Part shown: positions 8,296 through 15,674 of the stretch, one piece after another
How the letters are laid out: each line of letters opens with the position of its first letter
Numbering within the stretch: position 1 is the first letter of the stretch
Source: CBDDKS01 sp965230335
GTDB taxonomy: Bacteria > Pseudomonadota > Gammaproteobacteria > Enterobacterales > Kangiellaceae
Direction of reading: 5' to 3'
NCBI GenBank assembly: GCA_965230335.1
Contig: CBDDKS010000006.1
Location: 868,001 to 932,000 of the forward strand
DNA: 64,000 nt
Translations under genes and position numbers: made by a program
The notes under the pieces: model-generated
Database searches by the model: none
What the model was told of the DNA's origin: nothing
What the model saw: only the letters and a program-made list of their open reading frames with translations

Positions 8296-8906
8296 TTCAG
8301 CATCTCCTCAAATCTTTTCACAACAGGAACTGTCATGAGCACTTTATCAAAAGCAATCAGACTGACCGGGTCTACTGCATTGGGATCCCTCACATCAACC
8401 TTGTGTAAATTTCTGGCTGACAGATACAGATTCTCTTCAACACTATCGGTCACTATAAGTACATCCTGTAAACCCAATGTTTTTAATTTTTCAACCAATA
8501 ATTTGGTCTTAGGCTGATCAACTTTAAAATCATCGACCACCAAGAGACGCTCTTGTCTAATAAGTTCAGACAATATACTGCGCATAGCGCCCCGATACAT
8601 TTTACGATTGACTTTTTGGCTATGATCTTGTGGCTTTGCAGCAAAAGTAACACCACCTGATCGCCATATCGGACTGCGTATTGTGCCTGCACGAGCTCGA
8701 CCTGTTCCTTTTTGTCGCCATGGCTTCTTACCACCACCTCGTACTTCACTTCTTGTTTTCTGTGCTCGAGTTCCAGCACGACTGGCAGCAAGATAAGCCA
8801 CCACAACCTGATGAACCAAAGATTCGTTAAACTCCCGACCAAATGTGGTATCGGAAACGGTTAACACCTCTTTGTCTTCACCAAGAACAGACAAATTAAG
8901 CCCCAT
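8292..8906 (-). CDS. rplD: 50S ribosomal protein L4
   Basis: 204 aa. The tunnel loop KKPWRQKGTGRARAGTIRSP and the globular SILSELIRQERLLVVDDF part are clear. In E. coli L4 is also the feedback regulator of this operon, acting on the S10 leader; the leader upstream of rpsJ here has the matching architecture. Confidence 0.97.
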   Translation of the reverse strand: MGLNLSVLGEDKEVLTVSDTTFGREFNESLVHQVVVAYLAASRAGTRAQKTRSEVRGGGKKPWRQKGTGRARAGTIRSPIWRSGGVTFAAKPQDHSQKVNRKMYRGAMRSILSELIRQERLLVVDDFKVDQPKTKLLVEKLKTLGLQDVLIVTDSVEENLYLSARNLHKVDVRDPNAVDPVSLIAFDKVLMTVPVVKRFEEMLK

Positions 8907-8926
8907 TCGTCTTCTCCTCTCTGTTC

Positions 8927-9559
8927 TTAAACTTTAACTGCTGGGCGAACGATAACATCATCACCCGTTGCGCCAGGAACAGCGCCATGAATTAGTAAAA
9001 GGCCTTTTTCTGCATCAACACGAATCAATTTTAGATTTTGTGTCGTTACGCGCTCAGAACCTAAGTGCCCAGCCATTTTTTTACCTTTAAAAACCTTACC
9101 TGGTGATTGGTTTTGACCAATAGAGCCTGGTGCTCTATGAGATAAAGAGTTACCGTGTGTGTTATCCTGCCCACGAAAGTTCCAACGTTTAATCGCACCG
9201 GCAAAACCTTTACCTTTCGACGTACCTGTTACATCAACCTTTTGTCCTTCTTCAAAAATATCCACTTTAATTTCTGAACCTAATTCATACCCGTCAAGAG
9301 TATCCACTCTAAATTCCCAAAGGCCTCTTCCAGCCTCAACGCCAGCTTTCTTAAAATGACCAATTTGAGCCTTATTAAGACGAGACGCTTTTTTTGAACC
9401 TGTTGTCACTTGAATAGCGTTATAACCTTCACCATCAACCTGTTTCAGCTGAGTAATCAGGTTACTTTCTACTTCAATAACCGTAACGGGCAAGGATCTA
9501 CCCTCTTCTGTGAAGATTCGAGTCATCCCACTTTTACGGCCTACTATGCCTAAACTCAT
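8927..9559 (-). CDS. rplC: 50S ribosomal protein L3
   Basis: 210 aa, one more than E. coli. Contains MTRIFTEEGRSLPVTVIE, FAGAIKRWNFRGQDNTHGNS and the conserved SIGQNQSPGKVFKGKKMAG segment, with the Gln that E. coli PrmB methylates. Second gene of the S10 operon; an 80-base gap separates it from rpsJ. Confidence 0.97.
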   Translation of the reverse strand: MSLGIVGRKSGMTRIFTEEGRSLPVTVIEVESNLITQLKQVDGEGYNAIQVTTGSKKASRLNKAQIGHFKKAGVEAGRGLWEFRVDTLDGYELGSEIKVDIFEEGQKVDVTGTSKGKGFAGAIKRWNFRGQDNTHGNSLSHRAPGSIGQNQSPGKVFKGKKMAGHLGSERVTTQNLKLIRVDAEKGLLLIHGAVPGATGDDVIVRPAVKV

Positions 9560-9639
9560 TCTATTTCTGCCTCTACCTAATTTGTTGGTGGCGCTAAAGT
9601 TTGGTTAATTAACTTTTTATAATCAACCTGAACTTGTCA

Positions 9640-9951
9640 TTAAGACAAGCTGATTTGAACATCAACACCTGCAGCTAAATCTAGTTTCATTAAAGCATCC
9701 ACAGTTTTATCTGTGGGCTCAATAATATCAACAAGACGCTTATGCGTTCTTATTTCATATTGATCTCGTGCATCTTTATTAACATGTGGTGAAATCAAAA
9801 CCGTAAACCGTTCTTTCTTTGTTGGCAACGGAATCGGACCACAAACCTGGGCACCAGTTCGCTTGGCTGTATTAACGATTTCTGCAGTAGATTGATCAAT
9901 TAGTTTATGATCAAATGCTTTTAATCTAATGCGAATACTTTGCTTCGACAT
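9640..9951 (-). CDS. rpsJ: 30S ribosomal protein S10 / NusE
   Basis: 103 aa from the start at 9951, the same as E. coli. MSKQSIRIRLKAFDHKLIDQ, RTGAQVCGPIPLPTKKERFT and SPHVNKDARDQYEIRTHKRL match the family. A longer in-frame reading would add 17 residues that belong to the leader, so it is rejected. S10 also acts as NusE with NusB at boxA sites; two such sites occur in the rRNA operon of this window. Confidence 0.97.
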   Translation of the reverse strand: MSKQSIRIRLKAFDHKLIDQSTAEIVNTAKRTGAQVCGPIPLPTKKERFTVLISPHVNKDARDQYEIRTHKRLVDIIEPTDKTVDALMKLDLAAGVDVQISLS

Positions 9952-10152
9952 AGCAAAGAGACTCCAAAATGTTTTACAAAAAAACCTCGAACTTCTACTC
10001 ATTGTAAGGGAGAAGCTTCGAAGCGATGTCTATGGGCTCCATATTAAGCCCAGCTGTCCACTGAGTTAACGCATTTTGCGTTAACTAGACCAATGGCTAT
10101 AACATCAAGCTATAACTCGATTGGTCTTGTTCCTATCCTCGTTTACGAGGGT
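9952..10152 (-). ncRNA. Structured S10 operon leader (L4-type ribosomal protein leader)
   Basis: About 200 bases between the promoter and rpsJ fold into successive local hairpins: CCUCGU/ACGAGG (10137-10150), a long GACCAAU/AUUGGUC stem (10088-10126), a 9-bp GUUAACGCA/UGCGUUAAC stem (10065-10085), GGGCU/AGCCC (10034-10051), and the U-tract hairpin near the gene. The number, order and final attenuator resemble the enterobacterial S10 leader through which L4 represses transcription and translation. The family call is inferred from architecture; no covariance model was run. Confidence 0.65.
9978..10020 (-). terminator. Attenuator hairpin of the S10 leader
   Basis: On the minus strand, CGAAGCUUCU pairs with AGAAGUUCG (one bulged G) across a 14-base loop (9988-10020) and is followed by AGG and a run of seven U (9978-9984). 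In E. coli the corresponding HE hairpin, also followed by U residues, is where L4 causes transcription termination. The rpsJ start is only 27 bases further on. Confidence 0.7.
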
Positions 10153-10157
10153 GCGCA

Positions 10158-10186
10158 ATTATAGGGAATCTATTTTCATGGTGCAA
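10158..10186 (-). promoter_or_regulatory. S10 operon promoter
   Basis: On the minus strand, TTGCAC (10181-10186), exactly 17 bases, TATAAT (10158-10163), then a GCGC start region. A near-consensus sigma70 promoter with a GC-rich discriminator, as expected for a growth-rate-controlled operon. Confidence 0.88.
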
Positions 10187-10425
10187 GTGTAATCGGTTTT
10201 TTTCCTTTATTTTTTCTATTAAGCCAAATGATGCTAACTGCTATTAAATAATGTACATAGGGAGTAGATTTGATGGCATACATCCATTAAACAACAACTA
10301 CTTCATTGATTTTATTGAAATTAATCCTATTTTTATTATTTCAAATCAGAGTGTTTTCTATATATTTTATAGATTTTAACCTGTTTCCAGTCAATAACCC
10401 TGAATTATTACGCTAAATATCTTAA

Positions 10426-10454
10426 TGAATTTTTTTATTTAACTGGTGTATAAT
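10426..10454 (+). promoter_or_regulatory. Probable promoter of the EF-G2 gene
   Basis: TATAAT (10449-10454) is followed by GCGCGC. The best -35 at 17 bases is TGAATT (10426-10431), which is weak. The 10187-10425 stretch between the two divergent promoters is AT-rich and shows no gene or repeat. Confidence 0.55.
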
Positions 10455-10525
10455 GCGCGCCTTTCTCACTAAGTCAAGTGTTTTTGAGTCAAACACTAAA
10501 CAACCTAAGCAAAAAGAGTAGGACC

Positions 10526-12616
10526 ATGGTCGATTTAACAAAATATAGAAATATTGGAATCTTCGCACACGTTGATGCGGGTAAAACCACAACCACTGAG
10601 CGAATTTTAAAACTTACCGGTAAAATTCATAAAACTGGTGAAGTACATGATGGTGCTGCTACCACAGATTTCATGGATCAAGAACAAGAGCGTGGTATCA
10701 CTATCCAGTCAGCTGCAACAACCTGTTATTGGGACGATCATCGATTAAACATCATCGATACCCCTGGGCACGTTGATTTTACTATTGAAGTGTATCGCTC
10801 ACTTAAAGTACTTGATGGTGGTGTTGGTGTTTTCTGTGGCTCTGGAGGCGTTGAACCCCAATCAGAAACCAACTGGCGTTATGCTAACGAATCAGAAGTT
10901 GCCCGAATTATTTTTGTTAACAAACTCGATAGGATGGGTGCTGACTTCTTAAGAGTGGTTGCACAAATTGAGAATGTCTTGGGCGCTAATCCTTTAGTCA
11001 TGACGTTACCTATCGGTATTGAAGATGACTTTACAGGTGTTGTTGACTTGTTAACCCGAAAGGCCTGGGTATGGGATGATTCCGGTCTTCCTGAAAATTA
11101 TGAACTTCAGGACATTCCTTCGGACATGCTTGATCTGGTCGATGAATGGCGTGAAAAACTTATTGAAACTGCCGTCGAGCAAGATGATGACCTAATGGAA
11201 AAATATCTGGAAGGTGAAGAACCCTCTATTGAAGAAATTAAAGCCTGTATCCGTAAAGGAACCAATGAACTGGCTTTCTTCCCCACCTATTGTGGCTCTG
11301 CATTTAAAAACAAAGGTATTCAGTTGGTACTGGACGCTGTTGTTGATTATTTGCCTAATCCAACTGAAGTCAAACCACAGCCAGAAACAGACGAAGAAGG
11401 TAATGAAACAGGTGAGTTCGCAATCGTTGATGCTGAAAAGCCTTTAAGAGCGCTTGCATTTAAAATAATGGATGATCGCTTCGGTGCCTTGACCTTTATC
11501 CGTATCTACTCAGGAAAAATGTCTAAGGGTGACAACGTCCTCAATACCTATACAGGAAAAACCGAACGTATTGGTCGTATGGTTGAAATGCATGCAGATT
11601 CCAGAGAAGAACTCGAATCAGCCCAGGCAGGCGATATCATTGCCGTGATTGGTATGAAAAACGTACAAACCGGACATACTCTGTGTGATCCCAATAATCC
11701 AGGCACATTGGAGCCTATGGTGTTTCCTGATCCGGTTATTTCTATTGCGGTAGCTACCAAAGACAAAGGCGCATCAGAAAAACTGGGCATCGCACTTGGT
11801 AAAATGATTCAGGAAGATCCCTCATTCCAGGTTGAAACGGATCAAGACAGTGGCGAGACCATTCTGAAAGGTATGGGTGAACTACACCTTGATATCAAAG
11901 TGGATATCTTAAAGCGTACACATGGTATTGAATTGAATGTGGGCAAACCTCAGGTGGCCTACCGTGAAACCATCACACAAAAAATTGAAGACAGCTACAC
12001 TCACAAAAAGCAATCGGGTGGTTCCGGTCAATTTGGTAAAATTGATTATACGATTGAACCAGGTGAAACAGGCAGTGGTTTTGAATTCTCATCAACGGTT
12101 GTTGGAGGTAACGTTCCTAAAGAATTTTGGCCTGCCATTGAAAAAGGTTTCAGAATGATGATGGAAGAAGGTGTACTGGCTGGATACCCGGTATTGGATG
12201 TTAAAGTCAATCTTTTCGATGGTGCTTTCCATGCTGTGGATTCATCAGCCATTGCTTTTGAATTAGCCGCAAAAGGTGCTTACAGACAATCCATGTCAAA
12301 AGCTGGCGCACAATTGTTAGAACCCATTATGAAAGTGGATGTATTTACACCAGAAGATCATGTCGGTGATGTTATTGGTGATTTAAACCGAAGACGCGGT
12401 ATGATCAAATCACAAGAGGCTGGCGCTACTGGTGTTCGTATTAAAGCAGATGTTCCTTTAAGTGAAATGTTTGGCTATATCGGACACTTGCGTACTATGA
12501 CCTCTGGTCGCGGACAGTTTTCAATGGAGTTCTTACACTACTCTCCTTGTCCTAATGCTGTTGCTGAGGCCGTTATTGCTGAAGCCAAAGAGCGCAAAGA
12601 AAACAAAGATAAGTAA
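10526..12616 (+). CDS. fusB: Elongation factor G, EF-G2 type
   Basis: 696 aa ribosomal GTPase of the EF-G family. The N-terminus MVDLTKYRNIGIFAHVDAGK carries the P-loop; DTPGHVDF and NKLDRMG are the G3 and G4 motifs. The segment GGVGVFCGSGGVEPQSETNW (canonical EF-G1: AVAGVQPQSETVWRQ-like) identifies the second EF-G paralogue of Vibrio and Shewanella. The start at 10526 has GAGTAGGA just upstream; a 16-residue N-terminal extension is possible but unlikely. It is monocistronic, between its own promoter and a strong terminator. The symbol fusB or fusA2 is used variably for this paralogue; whether it drives translocation or recycling here is not shown. Confidence 0.93.
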   Translation: MVDLTKYRNIGIFAHVDAGKTTTTERILKLTGKIHKTGEVHDGAATTDFMDQEQERGITIQSAATTCYWDDHRLNIIDTPGHVDFTIEVYRSLKVLDGGVGVFCGSGGVEPQSETNWRYANESEVARIIFVNKLDRMGADFLRVVAQIENVLGANPLVMTLPIGIEDDFTGVVDLLTRKAWVWDDSGLPENYELQDIPSDMLDLVDEWREKLIETAVEQDDDLMEKYLEGEEPSIEEIKACIRKGTNELAFFPTYCGSAFKNKGIQLVLDAVVDYLPNPTEVKPQPETDEEGNETGEFAIVDAEKPLRALAFKIMDDRFGALTFIRIYSGKMSKGDNVLNTYTGKTERIGRMVEMHADSREELESAQAGDIIAVIGMKNVQTGHTLCDPNNPGTLEPMVFPDPVISIAVATKDKGASEKLGIALGKMIQEDPSFQVETDQDSGETILKGMGELHLDIKVDILKRTHGIELNVGKPQVAYRETITQKIEDSYTHKKQSGGSGQFGKIDYTIEPGETGSGFEFSSTVVGGNVPKEFWPAIEKGFRMMMEEGVLAGYPVLDVKVNLFDGAFHAVDSSAIAFELAAKGAYRQSMSKAGAQLLEPIMKVDVFTPEDHVGDVIGDLNRRRGMIKSQEAGATGVRIKADVPLSEMFGYIGHLRTMTSGRGQFSMEFLHYSPCPNAVAEAVIAEAKERKENKDK

Positions 12617-12639
12617 GTCTTGATAAAAAGACAAAACCT

Positions 12640-12672
12640 AAAAAACCCGAAAAATTTTTTCGGGTTTTTTTT
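12640..12672 (+). terminator. Rho-independent terminator after the EF-G2 gene
   Basis: AACCCGAAAAA pairs with TTTTTTCGGGTT and is followed by a run of T. It lies 24 bases after the stop codon. Confidence 0.9.
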
Positions 12673-12686
12673 GCAAAAAAATTATC

Positions 12687-13859
12687 ATGTCCCAAACTAC
12701 ATCCCATACAGCAGCATTAGAAAAAATTAAATCGCTGATTCAGGAAAAAGCAGCCTTGTTGGGATTTGAACAATGTGCCTTTTCATCATTAAATATTCAG
12801 GAAGATATGCAACACTTTAATCAATGGCTGGAAAAAGGATTTCATGGCGACATGACTTATATGAAAAAGCATGCAGAATTAAGAAATACACCTGAACAAT
12901 TGGTACCCGGCACAGTGTCAGTTATTAGCCTAAGCATGAACTATCTAACCCAGAGTGCTTCTTTTCAGACAGCTATGGAAGATGACAACCAGGCCAATAT
13001 TTCCCGATATGCATTAGGTAAGGATTACCACAAATTAATGAGAAAACGATTAGCCCAACTAAGCGAGTTCATAAAAACCATCACACATGAACTTAACTAT
13101 CGTGTTTTTGTTGATTCAGCGCCTGTTTTAGAACGAGCCTTTGCACAAAAAGCAGGGTTAGGATGGATTGGTAAAAATACCATGCTCATTAATGAAAAAA
13201 GGGGGTCCTTCTTTTTTCTTGGTGAAATTTTTACCAACTTACCATTACACTCTGAACAAAAAACGGAAAACCAATGTGGAGAATGTACCGCTTGTATTAA
13301 TATATGCCCGACTCAAGCTATTGTTGCTCCCTACCAGTTAAATGCAACCCGATGTATTTCTTATTTAACCATCGAATTTAAAGGCTCTATTCCAGAAGAA
13401 CTGCGTCCAAAAATCGGTAACCGTATTTATGGTTGTGATGACTGTCAGTTAATTTGTCCCTGGAACCGGTATGCACAAACGTCTCAAGAACATAAATTTT
13501 TACCCAATCATCATCTTAATGACATCAGCTTACTCACTTTATTCCGTTGGGACGAATCCACCTTCCTGAATAATATGGAAGGCTCACCTATCAGGCGTTT
13601 AGGTTATGAGTGCTGGCAAAGAAACATTGCTGTAGCTTTAGGCAATTGCCAATATTCTGAAGAGATTATTTCAGCACTGATTGAACATTATGAAACATCA
13701 GACTCTGAATTGGTGAAAGAACATATTCACTGGGCCATTGAACAACAAACCGCTAAAAAAGAAAAAAACATTCCTGTTTTTATGGATACGACACCCTATA
13801 AAAAACTAGTACGTACCACGAAAAAATGTTTATCAAAGTTTTATTTTCGAAATAACTAG
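12687..13859 (+). CDS. queG: Epoxyqueuosine reductase QueG
   Basis: 390 aa cobalamin and iron-sulfur enzyme that reduces epoxyqueuosine to queuosine in tRNA, the last pathway step. The N-terminal domain includes GFHGDMTYMKKHAELRNTP and YALGKDYHKLMRKRL; GLGWIGKNTMLI is a family hallmark. Two ferredoxin-like clusters follow, CGECTACINICP and CDDCQLICPWN. The start lies 15 bases after the preceding terminator and lacks a clear Shine-Dalgarno sequence. The usual tsaE/nnr neighbours are not next to it; queC and queE of the same pathway are at the other end of the window. Confidence 0.95.
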   Translation: MSQTTSHTAALEKIKSLIQEKAALLGFEQCAFSSLNIQEDMQHFNQWLEKGFHGDMTYMKKHAELRNTPEQLVPGTVSVISLSMNYLTQSASFQTAMEDDNQANISRYALGKDYHKLMRKRLAQLSEFIKTITHELNYRVFVDSAPVLERAFAQKAGLGWIGKNTMLINEKRGSFFFLGEIFTNLPLHSEQKTENQCGECTACINICPTQAIVAPYQLNATRCISYLTIEFKGSIPEELRPKIGNRIYGCDDCQLICPWNRYAQTSQEHKFLPNHHLNDISLLTLFRWDESTFLNNMEGSPIRRLGYECWQRNIAVALGNCQYSEEIISALIEHYETSDSELVKEHIHWAIEQQTAKKEKNIPVFMDTTPYKKLVRTTKKCLSKFYFRNN

Positions 13860-13866
13860 CGGCTGT

Positions 13867-15183
13867 TTAGTGTTTAATAAATTTAGTCTGTATCGAATGG
13901 ATATCTATCCGTGAAAGCATTAAGGAGATAACAAATATGGATAACACACTCAAAGCGCCTGATGTTCCCAATAAACAAGCAAAACCTATGATACCTGAAA
14001 TGATCACATTACTTCTTGACCAATCCGATAAGTAATCACCCCAACCATTGACTTTCCGACTTTCATAACACCAAATCATGTTAAGAGACAAACTCAGTAA
14101 TACCATAACATGCCACCATAACAAGCTTTGCTGTAATAATAGTGCAAAAAATAATGTAAATTGAATGATCAATACCGTACTACTTTGTATCAAACAAAAT
14201 ATGGGTCTAAACAAATGGTGACTTCGGATATCTGGAAGTAGCAGTAAGTTCGAAGTATTTAATAAAGTAAAACTCAATAATAATCCTGCAACAAATAATG
14301 CTATCGGGCTTGCAGTTAAAATAAGCACAATACTTATGACATAACTTGCTATAAAACCAGATAACCAGATCTTTGGTGACTCACCAATCTTCATCATTAA
14401 AGCAACAAAAAGTTTGTCCAATGGCAATAACCATTTTTTTTCAAAAGTATGTCGCTTAACTTTTTGTGCTTTTAAATACTGTTGATGCTTTTCATAAATA
14501 TCAATATCGTGATAATGATTAATAATACCCCAATTATTTGATTTGGTTGCACACACCGCTCCTTGCTTCCTTCGGGCAATAACATACAATAATTGATTCC
14601 AGTTGAGTTTTTTCTTAATGTTAAACTGTTTGATAACTTTAAATATTAAGGGAGAACATTTATAGATACCCAAGTCAACACCTTCCTGATTGACAACGTC
14701 ATCTTTGTCCAAAGTCATATTACCGTAAACATCTTTTTTGAGTTTTGCCAGGCATGTTTTATTGATTTGTGGATGATCATTTCCAGAATATATTGCTGTA
14801 CCTATCCATTGAGCTTTTCTTAAAGGTATCTCTTTGATCATTTTTAATGTATATACACTGACTAAACGCCCAATAGGCCAATATAAAAACTCTTCTTTCA
14901 TATAAGCTTTTGCAGCAATAATACTTTTATTTGTTGAAATATCATCGGAATATGCCGTTAGAAAAGTCACATCCAATTCCATTTTCTTTGCCAGGCGGGA
15001 TATATAGGTTTTAATGTCTGATTTGGGCGATAATATAATATAAACTTGTGTAATACTATTTTTTTTCAAGGTGATCAACTGATGTTCTATTAATTCCTTA
15101 CCTGCAACTTTTAACAAACTTTTATTCGAATGTTGAACTAACAATTCTTTTAAACGAACAGTAGTATCTATTATGCATTTCAT
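13867..15183 (-). CDS. Degenerate nucleotidyltransferase fused to a membrane domain (IPCT/DIPPS-like)
   Basis: 438 aa. Residues 1-235 read like a sugar-phosphate nucleotidyltransferase: KSLLKVAGKELIEHQL corresponds to the usual KSLLPVAGKPLIEHQL. However, the nucleotide-binding loop before it (normally LAAGxGxR) is replaced by DTTVRLKELLV. The C-terminal 190 residues are hydrophobic with about five membrane segments. Their position and the preceding FEKKWLLPLDKLFVALMMK recall the CDP-alcohol phosphotransferase half of bifunctional IPCT/DIPPS enzymes, but the DGxxARxxxxxxxxGxxxDxxxD motif is absent. It is probably catalytically dead or has a new role. An AGGGGGTGA ribosome binding site supports the ATG at 15183 over an upstream GTG. 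It converges on queG with a 7-base gap. A 20-base element upstream is shared with the kinase gene. Confidence 0.55.
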   Translation of the reverse strand: MKCIIDTTVRLKELLVQHSNKSLLKVAGKELIEHQLITLKKNSITQVYIILSPKSDIKTYISRLAKKMELDVTFLTAYSDDISTNKSIIAAKAYMKEEFLYWPIGRLVSVYTLKMIKEIPLRKAQWIGTAIYSGNDHPQINKTCLAKLKKDVYGNMTLDKDDVVNQEGVDLGIYKCSPLIFKVIKQFNIKKKLNWNQLLYVIARRKQGAVCATKSNNWGIINHYHDIDIYEKHQQYLKAQKVKRHTFEKKWLLPLDKLFVALMMKIGESPKIWLSGFIASYVISIVLILTASPIALFVAGLLLSFTLLNTSNLLLLPDIRSHHLFRPIFCLIQSSTVLIIQFTLFFALLLQQSLLWWHVMVLLSLSLNMIWCYESRKVNGWGDYLSDWSRSNVIISGIIGFACLLGTSGALSVLSIFVISLMLSRIDIHSIQTKFIKH

Positions 15184-15385
15184 TATTTCACCCCCTGATA
15201 CCACAAAATTATCATAAGCCTTAATGATAAAAAGAGAAAACCATCACAAAAACATACAGACAAATATAATTTAACATTCATACGATATTACATTTTTTAT
15301 TCTCCATTTTTTAGATAAAATACTTTTTATATAATAAATTAAATAAGATAAGTGACTCTCTTAATGAGCTTTATTAAAGTCTATT

Positions 15386-15405
15386 TAACTTCTGACAAGT
15401 CATAA
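15386..15405 (-). promoter_or_regulatory. Shared 20-base element, copy 1
   Basis: Plus-strand TAACTTCTGACAAGTCATAA, differing by one base from the copy at 20212-20231. It contains the palindrome TGACAAGTCA. Read on the minus strand it holds TTGTCA, a plausible -35, with TAATAA 16 bases further on. It lies about 200 bases upstream of the pseudo-enzyme gene. Stretch 15184-15453 otherwise shows only AT-rich sequence. Confidence 0.55.
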
Positions 15406-15453
15406 TATGTCTTTTTTAAAAAACCACACCATGGTAAAAACACTTTCCTACTT

Positions 15454-15649
15454 AACCTGAACTTGGGATAAGAAAAACCGATTAGCTTTTAATTTCAATG
15501 AGTTAGTCAAAGCATGATACCAGTGCTCCGATTTAAGTGGTTAGCCAGGCAAGCTTGCGTGGTAATAGCAGGCTATTGGTACAAAGCTTAACGCAGAAAA
15601 GCGCTTAAATCAGTGTGCTGGGCGGGCTTTCTTATCCCGAATTCAGGTT
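15454..15649 (+). mobile_element. MITE-like element with 22-bp terminal inverted repeats
   Basis: 196 bp. Left end AACCTGAACTTGGGATAAG.. (15454-15475), right end its reverse complement with two mismatches in 22 (15628-15649). Direct repeats ACTT flank both sides (15450-15453 and 15650-15653), as a target-site duplication would. Inside are partly complementary arms (GATTTAAG/CTTAAATC) but no reading frame. It sits 25 bp beyond the lipoprotein stop codon and may end that transcript. Confidence 0.75.
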
Positions 15650-15674
15650 ACTTATTGTTATTTCAACTGAGATT

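Noticed and set aside
9623..9642. AACCTGAACTTG beside the rpsJ stop, identical to 12 bases of the MITE end at 15454
   Set aside because: It overlaps the rpsJ 3' end, continues with mismatches, and has no partner end nearby; chance or minor similarity.
10187..10425. Possible small gene between the S10 and EF-G2 promoters
   Set aside because: AT-rich, no frame with a ribosome binding site, and no repeat.
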